Of a stretch of DNA of 15,434 nucleotides, positions 1 to 8,594 are shown in pieces. Each line of letters starts with the position of its first letter. The stretch's first letter is position 1. This DNA is from Larix sibirica (taxonomy: Eukaryota; Streptophyta; Pinopsida; Pinales; Pinaceae), in the NCBI GenBank assembly GCA_004151065.3, contig NWUY0300010660.1, forward strand, positions 1-15,434, written 5' to 3'. A model generated the notes under the pieces. The model worked only from the letters and a program-made list of their open reading frames with translations, was not told the origin of the DNA and searched no databases. Both the position numbers and the translations under genes were made by a program.

Positions 1-428
1 CCCCAAACATGGTGTAAACACTTTAGAAGTAATTTGACACTATTTACAAGAGTGGTTAACATAAGTTACCAACATTTGTTGGAAGATTACCTAGGAAAAT
101 TAAAAGAAGACATTAAACATGAGCTTTGTTTAAAGCATCCTAAAAATGTTATGGAAGTTATGCAATATGCTCGTTGTATTCAAGGCAAGAATAGGGCTAC
201 ACACTAGTCTACAATTGGAATATATTCAAGAAGTAGAGATAGAATTGTGCTTCATAGGGAAACCCTATCTCAACCTACTCGAATATCATGAAAGGGAATG
301 GATAAAAGAAGAGTAAAAGGAATATGTTTTGGTTGTAATAGAAATGGATAAAAGGGCATGACTATCAAGAAACAAAATTGTTCACTTTGGAGAATGAGGA
401 GGAGGAGGAAATAGAGGCACCCACATAA
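1..428 (+). pseudogene. Ty3/gypsy gag C-terminal remnant with decayed zinc knuckle
   Basis: From position 64 a frame reads SYQHLLEDYLGKLKEDIKH and continues through KHPKNVMEVMQYARCIQGKN, which resembles the end of the plant retrotransposon gag domain (LxxGLKxxIRxEL, then LxxAMxLARxxExK). A stop follows at about 208. Near 322-350 a CFGC-N motif and, after a one-base frame change, GHDYQE recall a CCHC nucleocapsid knuckle whose last cysteine is gone. An acidic stretch (ENEEEEEIEAP) leads towards protease, as in related elements. Gag would form the virus-like particle in the cytoplasm. This copy cannot: it has several stops and at least one frameshift, and its N-terminus is off the window. Confidence 0.75.
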
Positions 429-479
429 ATGGTTGGGGAAGAACTTGTGAATAAAAAAGAGAAATGAAAAGATGGAGAA

Positions 480-990
480 ATGTTGCACAACATAGATCTA
501 GACAAGTGTGAAATATCAATTCATGCATTGATAGGTGTGTCGGCACCTCAAACCCTCAAAATTGTAGGGTACATTAAGAAGCAAAGGTTCATAGTACTTA
601 TCGATTCAAGTGGTACACATAACTTCATTGATAAAAGATTAGCGGAACACTTCAATTGTTTTGTGTATCCAACGACAAATTTTCAAGTATTGTTTTTTAA
701 GGGGGAATTATTGATTGTGGAGGGAAATGCCATAACATTAAACTTAGTATGGGGAACTATAATTAATCAAGCATCATGTATACCATTCCCATTGGAGGAG
801 TAGATGTTGTTCTAAGGATTCATGGTTGAAAACCTTGGGTATAGTTCTACAAGCTATAATGAATTATTCATGAGATTTCAATTTGAAGGAATTCAATATG
901 AACTCAAAGGCTTAAAATCTCCACCCTGTCAGATCATCATCTCTCGTAGAATGGAAAATCTCTCAAAAAAGGGTTGCAATAAAGTTATTG
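480..990 (+). pseudogene. Ty3/gypsy aspartic protease remnant
   Basis: The open frame 480-803 reads EISIHALIGVSAPQTLKIVG and then VLIDSSGTHNFIDKRLAEHF, a typical retropepsin of plant gypsy elements, which cleaves the gag-pol polyprotein. The family active site is D-S/T-G-(S/A)-T-H-N-F-I. Here it reads D-S-S-G-T, as if the glycine and serine had swapped, so activity is doubtful. The usual continuation (IPLGGVDVVLG) needs a frame change near 795. The following frame from 822 gives ELFMRFQFEGIQYELKG, the conserved linker between protease and RT (family form FKELFMKF-EGKEIELRG). About 107 codons are open, close to the full protease length. ATG 480 is only the first Met of the frame; the real product would be made as part of gag-pol. 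Confidence 0.85.
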
Positions 991-1700
991 CTAGAATTGA
1001 TTCTATAGAAATGAAGCATGAAGATGAAAATATTCCAAATGACATAAAATGTACCTTGGAAAAGCACCATAGATTCTTCCAAAATATTCATAAAGGGATA
1101 CCTACATCTAGAGATCGTGAACATCAAATTGAACTCATACCTAGAAGTACCCCTAATAAAAATTCTTATAGATATCCACATCAAGAAAAAGGGGGATACT
1201 AAGAAGATGGTACAAGGCATGTTGGATGCAAGTATTATTCAACCAAGAAGGGGCTCATTTTCAGCACTAGTAGTGATGGTGAGAAGAAAAGATAATGCTT
1301 GGAGGATGTGTCCCGATTACAAAGTTCTAAACAAAATCACTATCAAGGATAAATTCCCTATTCCAAGATGAGCTATTAGATGAGCTTCATGGTGTGGCTT
1401 ATTTCACAAAGATATATCTTAAATCAAGATACCAACAAATAAGACTAAGAGAATAATACATTACCAAAACATATTTTAGAACCATGAAAAGCACTAGGAG
1501 TTCTTGGTCACGCCTTTTGGATTGACCAATGCTCCTACTTTTCAAAGGCTTATGAACAAAAAAAATTGTCCTAATCTTAGAAAGTTTGTATTGGTTTTCT
1601 TTAAGTATACTTATTTATAGAAAATCACGGGAATAACACATTAAACATGTGGATCAAGTCCTACAAATTATTGAGAGCAATCAATTATATGTAAAAAGGT
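991..1700 (+). pseudogene. Ty3/gypsy reverse transcriptase remnant, catalytic residues lost
   Basis: Family blocks appear in order over three frames: YRYPHQEK (about 1170), a MLDASIIQPRRGSFSALVV stretch (1219 on), KDNAWRMCPDYKVLNKITI (about 1290), DELLDELHGVAYFTK (about 1375), [29 protein letters not shown] (about 1507), then FVLVFF (about 1585). The palm aspartates are gone: the family KLDLKSGYHQI reads KIYLKSRYQQI, and the FxDDILIYS block reads FFKYTYL followed by a stop, so both residues of the catalytic pair are replaced. Frameshifts occur near 1195, 1372 and 1495. The enzyme would copy the element RNA into cDNA; this copy is inactive. Confidence 0.9.
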
Positions 1701-2275
1701 CCAAATGTTCTTTTGGGAAACAAGAAGTAGAGTAATTGGGTCATATTGTTTCAAAGGAAGGGCTCAAGATGGAACCTCAAAGATTCAAACTATAACAAAA
1801 TGGCCCATTTCTAAGAACATTAAGAGTCTTAGAGGATTTTTGGGTCTTACAGGATATTATAGGAAATTTGTTAAGAATTATGGATGCATTATAGGTCCAC
1901 TCACATCTCTATTGAAGAAAAATTCATTTGTATGAAATGAAAAGGTAACCTCGTCATTCTCACTCTTAAAGGATGATATGTCTTCTACACCATTATTGAC
2001 AACACCTTATTTTGGTGAAATCTACATATGAAAAAAAAATGGTAGCAATTTTACATGTCATAAAAAAATGGTGGCAATATCTCATGAGGAGGATTTTAAG
2101 GTCAAGACAAAATATGGCTTCCTAAAGTACTTTTTGGAGCAAATATTGTCATCAGAGAGAAACAAATATTAGTAGCAAAAATGCAAGATTTTGATTTTTA
2201 AATTATTTACAAGAAAGGGAAGGATAATATGGTAGCAAATGCCCTTTCCATAATAGAAGAAACCTCTAGTTTATA
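1690..2275 (+). pseudogene. RT thumb/connection and RNase H remnant with internal deletion
   Basis: After KRSKCSFGKQEVE (about 1696) the frame 1705-1935 contains WPISKNIKSLRGFLGLTGYY and then RKFVKNYGCIIGPLTSLLKK, the very conserved gypsy connection segment. WNEKVTSSFSLLKDDM and TPLLTTPYFG follow (1935-2020). The RNase H part then jumps straight to a STYEKKMVAILHVIKKW-like block (about 2022 on) and FKVKT, FLKYFLEQ, KKGKDNMVANALS (to about 2250). The segment that normally carries the first catalytic aspartate (CDAS...G-GAVL) between these blocks is missing, about 30 codons by comparison with the family pattern. Several stops and frame changes complete the inactivation. Confidence 0.85.
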
Positions 2276-2289
2276 CTCCATTAGATTTT

Positions 2290-3194
2290 CCATTCCTATG
2301 TTATTGGAAGAAGCTCTCTATGAATGGCAAGAAGACAATAGTACTAGATGGAAAATACAATGATTTTTTATAAAAGAATGGAAGAGATCTATGGAACATT
2401 GGGAGTGGAAGAGAGATATCCTTTGGCAAAAGGGTATAATATTAGTATTCCCACAATCAAAGTTGAAACAACAAATATTTAGGGGAGTCTCATAACTCTT
2501 CTATGTTAGCACATTCAAGATTCCTTAAAATGTATCAAAGGATCAAAAAATATTTTGGGGGGGAAGAAATGAAGAACGATAGTCAAATATTTATAAGAGA
2601 ATGATAGATGTTCCAAATAAATAGAGGGATATTCAAGCATCCAAGGTTACTTCAACCTTTACACATACATAATAAAATATGGGAAAAAATATCAATGAAC
2701 TTTATTACTGGTTTACCAAAATCAGAAGGTAAGGCTGTCATTTTGGTGGTTGTGTGGAATTTAAAGTACATATATTGCAAGCTAAGTGGCAGAAGTGTTC
2801 ATGAAGGAAATTCATATACTTCATGGATTCCCTAAAGTAATAGTAAGTGATAGAGATCCAAAATTCATTGGAAACTTTTTGAAAGAGTTATGAAAGATAT
2901 GGGGAAGAACAATAGCTATGAGTCCAACATATCATCTAGAAACAAATGGCTAAACTTAAATAGTTAACAAATGTTTAGAGGGTTATATTCATTGTTATTC
3001 TTCATACAAGCAATCTCAATGGGTCACGTGACTTCCTCTAGCAAAATGGTGTATAATGCAACCTATCACACATCTACTAAGATGTCTCCATTCAAATCTC
3101 TTTATGGTTATTCAAGCCCTAGTATCACATCCTTTTTGTAGAACCATTCCAAAGTAAAGGTAGTAGACTCACATATGGAAAATATTAAAGAAAT
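2290..3194 (+). pseudogene. Ty3/gypsy integrase zinc-binding region and catalytic core remnant
   Basis: Recognisable pieces are VFPQSKLKQQIF (about 2450), YQRIKKYF (about 2533), RLLQPLHIHNKIWEKISMNF followed by ITGLPKSEGKAVILVVV (2644-2755), HGFPKVIVSDRDPKFIGNF (about 2823-2878), SPTYHLETNG (2922-2950) and VNKCLEGYIHCY. The DDE core is ruined: the first aspartate (family VVVDRLTK) reads VVVWNLK, the second (SDRDPKF) is kept, and the glutamate block (family QTE) reads stop-T-stop. The Cys pair of the HHCC zinc domain is also lost. After VKVVDSHMENIKEI the reading is interrupted at 3195 by foreign sequence and resumes at 5198. Confidence 0.88.
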
Positions 3195-4354
3195 TGTTGT
3201 GATCTTTAACCAATAAATTTAATCACAAATAATATAGAACCCTTAAATTTCATAAATAAACACAAATACATTCATAAGAGAATTAACACAAGAATATCAA
3301 AAGAACCATTAAAGTAGGGTAACACCATTAATTATTCATTATGGAGGGAATCACTGCACAAGCTAGATGCTTGCTATAACTATTGCATCCAATATGCAAC
3401 TTTGCATGACATCTCATTCCATTATTTCTACTTCTTTGTATGGATTCTATCCACCTTTCTATGTACTTTCTAGAGGATGAAATTTCCAATAGGTGGAACC
3501 TTCTAGATACTTTCTAGATAAGGAATCTTATAGTAGGAAAAACCTTCTAATAAGCCTTATTACAATTGTTTATTTTCACAATACATAGACCTTATTTAAG
3601 AACAATGGCCTCAATATTATCACCCTACCCCATATTGTCCCCCTTAGCTACATTACATTCCTACCCCATATTATCCCCCTTAGATACATTACATTCCATC
3701 CCCCTTCGAGAAACATTGCCCTCAATGCTTGATGTGGCGAGGTACAACCATAAACCAAGGTCCCATGGAAGAATGTTGACTAAAATGTTGAAGCAAACTA
3801 GGAGACCAGGGTCCCATGTACAAGTGCTAACCATGCTAAAGTAATAAAAAAATATCCACCATAAACATGGGTCCCATGTACGAGTGCTAACTGCAATGTT
3901 GAAGAAGCCAATGTCCCTCATGCAAGGACTAGTTACAATGTTGTGTGGGCCTATTGTGTTATTTGCAAGTTAATTTATATCTTCTACCTTTAGATCTATT
4001 GTATGAAGCACAACATAAAAGATCTAGTGTTTATCTCGTTTATGATTAAATTTTTGGGTTAAGAAACACAACATACTTCATAAGACATCTCATTCCATCG
4101 CTTCTAATTCTTTATATAGTTCCTATGCACCTTTCTAATTAGTTTCTAGAGAACTAAATTTCTAGTAGGTGGAACCTTCTAGATACTTTCTAGAGAAAGA
4201 ATTCAAGTAGACAAAACTTTCTAGTAATCTTTATTAGAATTATTGTTTTTCACACTACATGGACCTTGTTTAATAAAGATGGACTCAATGCATAGCATTA
4301 TCCTCTTGGGTACCTCCCTAGGTACCCCATATTATCCTCCCTAGGTACATTACA
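3195..4354. mobile_element. LTR-like insertion inside the gypsy integrase
   Basis: The integrase reading stops at KEI and noncoding DNA begins with TGTTGTGATC at 3195. The equivalent integrase codons resume after a sequence ending TACATTACA (4354, and again 4774; TACATTATA at 5197). TGT...ACA ends are typical of an LTR. The base string gaaat precedes the insert (3190-3194) and also begins the resumed integrase at 5198-5202, a candidate 5-bp target-site duplication. I see no coding region, PBS or PPT inside, so a solo LTR of about 1.16 kb or a non-autonomous element fits best. It contains its own internal duplication: the segment beginning GACATCTCATTCC occurs at 3408 and 4084. Orientation is unknown. 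Confidence 0.6.
3750..3935. repeat. Degenerate minisatellite inside the insertion
   Basis: The string GGTCCCATG(G/T)A occurs at about 3759, 3810 and 3870, each time followed by a related stretch (GTGCTAAC or AATGTTGA words). Three imperfect units of roughly 50-60 bp can be followed by eye. The stretch is absent from the other copies of the surrounding repeat. Confidence 0.5.
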
Positions 4355-4501
4355 TCAACTTTGCAAATTCCTAAAAAAAACCTTCAAATGCCCTAGAACA
4401 AGATGAAGCAACAAGTAAATCAACATCAAAGTGAAAGACAAATTGAAGAGAGTGATTGGGTATTTTTGAGCCTACAACATTTTACGCAATCTACTTCACA
4501 G
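4355..4501 (+). pseudogene. Duplicated integrase fragment, unit 1
   Basis: The frame reads an LKKNLQMP-stop stretch (after a one-base shift in an A run), then NKMKQQVNQHQSERQIEESD and WVFLSLQ. This is the segment of gypsy integrase between the core and the GPY/F motif (family form AQNRMKQQADQHRSER...GDWVFLRLQPY). It is one of three tandem copies and is followed directly by the next copy of the insertion rather than by the rest of integrase. A TAG stands where the family has glutamine. Confidence 0.8.
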
Positions 4502-4774
4502 GACAAGTCATTCCATTGCTTCTACTTCTTTATATAGTTTTTATCCACGTTTCTAGGTACTTTATAGAGAAGTAAATTTCTAGTAGGTGGAACCTTTTTA
4601 ATACTTTCTAGAGAAAGAGTATTCTAGTAGGCAAAACCTTCTAGTAAGCCTTATTACAATTATTGTTTTCCACACTAAATGGGCCTTATTTAATAAACAA
4701 GGTCTCAATACATAGCATTATCCTCTTGGGTATCTCTCTAGGTACCCCATATTACCCCCCTTAGGTACATTACA

Positions 4775-4923
4775 AAAACTTTGCAAATTTCTAAAAAAAG
4801 AAATTTCAAATGCCTTAGAACAAAATGAAGCTGCAAGTAAATCAAGATAAAAGTGAAAAAGAATTTGAGGAGGGTGATTGAGTATTTTTGAGACTACAAC
4901 CTTGTAATCAATTTGATTCAAAA
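4775..4923 (+). pseudogene. Duplicated integrase fragment, unit 2
   Basis: This is the second copy of the same integrase segment, reading NKMKLQVNQDKSEKEFEEGD, then a stop where the family has tryptophan, then VFLRLQP. It ends at the next GACATCTCATTCC unit. It has no independent function and marks the tandem duplication. Confidence 0.8.
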
Positions 4924-5197
4924 GACATCTCATTCCATTGCTTCTACTTATTTATATGGTTTATATCCACCTTTCTAGGTACTTTTTAGAGAAGGAACTT
5001 CCTAATATGTGGAACCTTCTAGATACTTTCTAGAGAGTGAATATTCTAGTAGGGAGAACCTTCTAGTAAGCCTTATTAAAATTATTGTTTTTTCACACTA
5101 CATGGGCCTTATTTAATAAAGATGGCTTCAGTGCATAGCATTATCCTATTGGGTACCTCCCTAGGTACCCCATGTTACCCCCTTTAGGTACATTATA

Positions 5198-5683
5198 GAA
5201 ATTTTGCAAATTCTTGAAAAAACCTTCAAATGGCCTAGAATAAGATGAAACAACTAGTAGATCAACATCAAAGTGACAAACATTTTGAGGAGGGTGATTA
5301 GGTATTTTTGAGACTACAACCTTAGAAAGTAATCTACTCTCAAACAAAAGAAGAATGAGAAACTATCTCTAAAATTTTATGGAGCCTACAAGAGTCTTCG
5401 CAAGATTGGAGAAGTGGCTTATGAAGTAGATTTTCCTTTATCTCGCATTCATAAATCTTTCCATGTTTATTATATAAAAAATGTTCTTTGACAAACTAGG
5501 TCAATGTAAAAGGAACTTCCAAAATTAGATGTAAAAGGGAAGTTAACCAAAAAAATTATCAATCAATGTTCTCTATCTCATCATAATAGAACGATTATCG
5601 AGCACCTAATCAAGTGGAAGAATATACCTCCAGAAGAAGCTAGATGGGAAAATGAGCAATTCATGAAGAAACACTTCAATTGA
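5198..5683 (+). pseudogene. Integrase C-terminus: GPY/F segment and chromodomain-like tail
   Basis: The integrase resumes with EILQILEK, NKMKQLVDQHQSD and VFLRLQP, and after a one-base shift near 5330 continues into LKFYGAYKSLRKIGEVAYEV (GPY/F motif, about 5370-5430), a SRIHKSFHVYYIKNVL stretch (family IHPVFHVSxLKK) and finally EHLIKWKNIPPEEARWENEQ (about 5600-5665). The latter matches the core of a chromodomain (YLVKWKGL-EEATWE), which directs integration to chromatin marks in chromoviruses. The polyprotein ends at TGA 5681-5683. Stops and frameshifts near 5330 and 5490-5600 make it non-functional. Confidence 0.87.
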
Positions 5684-5707
5684 AAGCTTTGAGGGAAAAT
5701 CCTTTTT

Positions 5708-5718
5708 AAAGAGGGGGG
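5708..5718 (+). other. Polypurine tract of the gypsy element
   Basis: AAAGAGGGGGG lies 24 bp after the polyprotein stop and 3 bp before the TGTTAAGGCC start of the 3' LTR. In LTR elements this tract primes plus-strand DNA synthesis. Its position and purity make the call firm. Confidence 0.88.
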
Positions 5719-5721
5719 CTA

Positions 5722-5992
5722 TGTTAAGGCCCTAACCATCATCCATTAATAGTATGTTGGTTATACTTAGGTCATCTTAGTGGTAGGTTACACAATGATC
5801 GGTTCATTTCATATTTATAATAAAGGAGATTCATTTGTATAGTCACCTCATCTTGTCTCGTGCTTTGGATATATTGTAAAAGGAGGTTGCCCCCTTAAAA
5901 AGGCTTATTATTCAGTAACTCTTTATCATTATCAAGGCGTGGAGCTATTTTTATTTCTATTTTATGTTGTCTAACGAAATTGCTTCATAACA
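5722..5992 (+). repeat. 3' LTR of the gypsy element, outer end uncertain
   Basis: The LTR starts TGTTAAGGCCCTAACC directly after the polypurine tract. A promoter-like AT-rich stretch (GGATATATTG at about 5868) and a CCTTAAAAAGGC block follow, as in U3 regions. The outer end is not determined: TAACA at about 5988-5992 is one possible CA end, but the 5' LTR is outside the window and no convincing target-site duplication was found. Confidence 0.6.
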
Positions 5993-6269
5993 TTTATAGT
6001 ATTATTATACTATTTTTTATTATTATGGTGAAGTTTTCTAATATTATTTTTTATTATTATTTAGTTTTATGGTGTTAACTAACTTCTCTTGGTGCAATAT
6101 GAAGTTAGCCGAAATCAATCATAACCTTGGATTTATCAATTTTATGTTATCCTATAATAATAAAGATACATCAGTCTCCATTCTTCTTCATATTATAGTA
6201 AAGTGTTATAATGATAAAGAATTGGTGGTCTTAATACATCAAAGTTGAACATGGAAGAGCTTAATGAAA
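5993..6269. other. AT-rich noncoding stretch
   Basis: This holds low-complexity TTATTATTA runs (about 5998-6062) and no open frame or recognisable element. It may belong to a longer 3' LTR than the one drawn, or to flanking DNA. Confidence 0.4.
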
Positions 6270-6435
6270 TTATTCATGTAGTTTACATGGATTATATCAT
6301 TCTCATAGAAGAGATTGGTGAAGTTATTATATGCAATCAACTTGTAATATTGTTATCCATGTAATTTACATAAACAATATTGTTCTCATGGAAGATATTA
6401 ATGAATTTATTAAATGCAATCAACTTGTAATATTT
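6270..6435. repeat. 83-bp tandem duplication, two diverged copies
   Basis: 6270-6352 and 6353-6435 align without a length change. Both begin TTAT(T/C)CATGTA(G/A)TTTACAT, both contain TTCTCAT(A/G)GAAGA in the middle, and both end with the 17-base string GCAATCAACTTGTAATA. The upstream words GGAAGAGCTTAATGAAATT (about 6252) echo GGAAGATATTAATGAATTT inside the second copy, so the duplicated register may extend further left. Confidence 0.8.
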
Positions 6436-7099
6436 TTGTAAGCAGTAATGCATTTAAAAAGAGTTACTAAAGTAGGCATAAAAGGTCCAAGCATCGAAGA
6501 ATATGGATTATTTTTCCATGCACCCATTGCATCAAAGTGAGTCAATCTTTTTCATTTCTCATTTTACATTTATCGTTGTGGTCCTTTTGCACTAGAATAA
6601 ATCCATTTTGACTTTATTTAGATTTAGATGACTTTGGACCACATCTATTAAATTATCAAAGATAGAAATCTTTACTAGTCAACTTCTTGATCCTTGAATG
6701 CCAATCTCATGGTATATATAACAACCTATGCAAGGCTATCATAAGCCTATCAACATGAAAATCCCTCTCATGTACATCAAATCCTCTAGCAATTGAAACA
6801 TCAAATTGAACTAGGTCAACTCCCTCATCTCAAGAGAATCTTAAAGGAAGAGTAATGTCATGGGAAACTCCCTCTATCTAAGAGAATTCACTAGCACTAC
6901 TCTCATTTTCTAAGAGAATCCATCAACCATGTCCTATAATCTATAATATTCCCATGAGCTACAATTCTAGAATCAATCTTAGTGTCATCCTCCATTAGGG
7001 TATCACATCTCTCCTCCATGGATAATTGGAAGGCTTGTGAATAAAGAAAATCATACAACATGACTATCATAACTCATAGGAGGTATACTCGCCCTCACT
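6436..7099. other. No gene recognised between the two retroelements
   Basis: Both strands are full of stops in this stretch. The words TCTAAGAGAATC and CTCAAGAGAATC recur at about 6830-6925, suggesting a small internal duplication. It may contain unrecognisable remains of the copia element read on the - strand, but I find no integrase or RT motif. Confidence 0.4.
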
Positions 7100-7590
7100 G
7101 AATATATGGGTGCTTATACATTCTCTCGATCCTCCTAAAGACTAGAAGACGCATCTATCATCTCACTAGAATGAACATGTGTCACTAGATCAACAAGTAA
7201 AATACAAAGGACATCTTATTTCAGCCCTCTAGCCAAAGTCCTTGAACTAACTAAACTACAATCATTGATGGTGCACTGTTGTACCTCAAAAGTAGTTATC
7301 CATTTCACATATTTCATGCAAGACACTAAAATAATATTCTTCCTCAACCCAAGAACAAAAAAAAATTACTCAACTTAAGAACATCATTTGAAGGTATCTA
7401 GAAAGAAAAGAAAAAATCAACTCTTACCACATGACAAGTGGCATCATCACCAATCTCCATACTCATGCCTCCCTCTTAATCCTAAATCATATTAATACAT
7501 ATCATATGTCATGTGTCTTGAGGCTCCATTATCTACATACCATTTAACACTAGACATAGTGTTAGAAGTAAAAAAAGAGACCATTGAAAA
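7100..7590 (-). pseudogene. Copia protease and GAG-pre-integrase remnant
   Basis: On the - strand, after a frame change in a run of eight T (about 7566-7573 on the + strand), the text reads NTMSSVKWYVDNGASRHMTY (protease active site), then GMSMEIGDDATCHVV, then LRKNIILVSCMKYVKWITTF, and LLVDLVTHVHSS near 7150-7200. These correspond to the copia blocks WYxDSGASRHMT, VELGDD and LxxNLLSVSxLxx preceding integrase. The active site is D-N-G rather than the usual D-S-G. Stops and at least two frame changes show that it is dead. It would have processed the gag-pol polyprotein. Confidence 0.78.
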
Positions 7591-8443
7591 GGAAACTCAC
7601 CTGCTATTGTTCCAGCTACAACATGTTTCATACCCTTACCCTTCTTCTTCAATGGGCACTGACTGACATAATGTCTCAACACATGACATTGTAAATGCAT
7701 TACCTTACTTAATTCCTTCCCTATATCTATACCATCATTCTTCTTGAAGCATTTCTTACTACCCTTCTTCATCTTCTCGACAAAGTCAATGACATTTACT
7801 TCCCCTTGTTTCTCTGAATAAGACTGTGATTTGATTTCTTCCTGCAAAAGATCAACCCAAATATTTGAAAATTTTGGTATATTCTCTTGAGCACAAACAC
7901 CCTGAACAAAAAGCATCCAAGAAGGAGGAAGTCTCTTTAAGGCAATGGAAACCAACTCCTAATCATCCATTATTGTTCCGGTGGAAACTAATTTATCTTT
8001 CAGTTCATTGATCCTAGTCAAATAGTTCACCATAGTATATGTCTTGCTCATGTGAATTGTTGAAACATGGTTTTGAAAGATCATCTGTTGAGAAGCATAA
8101 GAGTTGAAATAACTCAACCAAATAATCACACATTTTATTACCTGTCATCTAATCTAAAATGTGTGAGATGAAATGATCCTTCACGAATCAAGAATGATTC
8201 TCTTCACTTTGTCTTCCCTCTTCTAATGAGAATTCAATTGGATTGGATCAGTTAATTCTAGAATCCCATTCTCAACATGCTTCCAAAGTTCAGCCTCCCC
8301 CATAATAATTTCAAGCCTAAGCTTCCATGGAAAAAAATTGGAAGCTCCAACTATCTCACTCTCTAAAACCAAGAGTCACCTAAAACATCCTGAACAAGTC
8401 TCAATTGTACAAAATCAGCAATATATGAAGTAGACAAGTCCAT
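7533..8443 (-). pseudogene. Copia gag (UBN2-type) remnant
   Basis: The longest open frame of the window (140 codons, 7955 down to 7533) begins VSIALKRLPPSWMLFVQGVC and continues with NIWVDLLQEEI, typical of the plant copia gag domain (ALxGLPxSWxxFVxGV, ..LWxDFxQEE). Upstream on the same strand and partly in other frames are ASNFFPWKLRLEIIMGEAEL, LWKHVENG, KVKRIILDS and TYTMVNYLTRINELKDKL, all in family order. A zinc knuckle near 7640-7690 reads QCHVLRHYVSQCPLKKKGK, in which the first cysteine and part of the spacing are lost. The first plausible ATG is at 8443-8441, but stops at several places before 7955 leave only fragments. The frame's final ~20 residues run out of frame over the protease start. 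Confidence 0.85.
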
Positions 8444-8583
8444 TTCAAGGTCAAGGTGCTTCTTCCAAGCGACTTAGGGTTTCACATGCAGCAACCTCAA
8501 ACAAGGTCAAGTACATCTCCAAGGAAATCTTCAATTGAAATACAAATTCCCTCTTACTTTAGACAAATCTCAACCACAACAAA

Positions 8584-8594
8584 GTCTGATACCA
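8584..8594 (-). other. Primer binding site, initiator tRNA-Met type
   Basis: On the - strand TGGTATCAGAC follows the end of the LTR (..ATCTACA). The first ten bases match TGGTATCAGA, the classical complement of the 3' end of plant initiator tRNA-Met used by copia elements. Its position between LTR and gag confirms the orientation. Confidence 0.88.

Larger units (their letters stand above)
4084..5337 (+). repeat. Tandem triplication of a chimeric unit: end of insertion plus integrase fragment
   Basis: Three units begin at 4084, 4502 and 4924 with GACA(T/A)(C/G)TCATTCC, spaced 418 and 422 bp; the last runs to about 5337. Each has about 270 bp of insertion sequence (GGAACCTTCTAGATAC-like, then GGTACCCCATATTA-like, then GGTACATTACA) followed by about 145 bp encoding the same integrase piece (NKMKQQVNQHQSER and variants, then WVFLSLQ or VFLRLQP). 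Because the unit spans the insertion/host junction, the duplication must have happened after the insertion. The units differ by many substitutions, so the event is old. A fourth partial relative without the integrase part starts at 3408. Confidence 0.85.
1..5992 (+). mobile_element. Degenerate Ty3/gypsy chromovirus, 5' end outside window
   Basis: Translated pieces in three frames give, in the standard Ty3/gypsy order, gag C-terminus, aspartic protease, reverse transcriptase, RNase H, integrase, a GPY/F segment and a chromodomain-like tail, followed by a polypurine tract and a TG-starting LTR. Integrase lying after RNase H identifies gypsy rather than copia, and the tail resembling LIKWKN-PPEEARWE suggests a chromovirus. 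The element is dead: many stops and frameshifts, loss of catalytic residues in RT and integrase, an internal RNase H deletion and a nested insertion. The 5' LTR, primer binding site and gag N-terminus lie outside the window. The outer end of the 3' LTR is uncertain because there is no 5' LTR for comparison. Confidence 0.93.

Noticed and set aside
270-488. Minus-strand frame of 72 codons
   Set aside because: It is the antisense of the purine-rich gag-to-protease linker. Its Phe/Leu-rich text is the expected shadow.
963-1220. Minus-strand frame of 85 codons
   Set aside because: It is antisense to the protease-RT linker, which has clear family resemblance on the + strand.
3566-3921. Overlapping frames on both strands (92 and 86 codons)
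   Set aside because: Both arise from the minisatellite and TACCCCATATT words of the insertion; their repetitive text resembles no protein family.
4718-5347. Two similar minus-strand frames (71 and 68 codons) with VVSKIxNHPPQ
   Set aside because: They resemble each other only because they are antisense to units 2 and 3 of the tandem repeat; the + strand encodes integrase there.
5998-6062. TTATTATTA-rich stretch as a possible matrix attachment or origin
   Set aside because: It is simple low-complexity AT DNA with no supporting structure.
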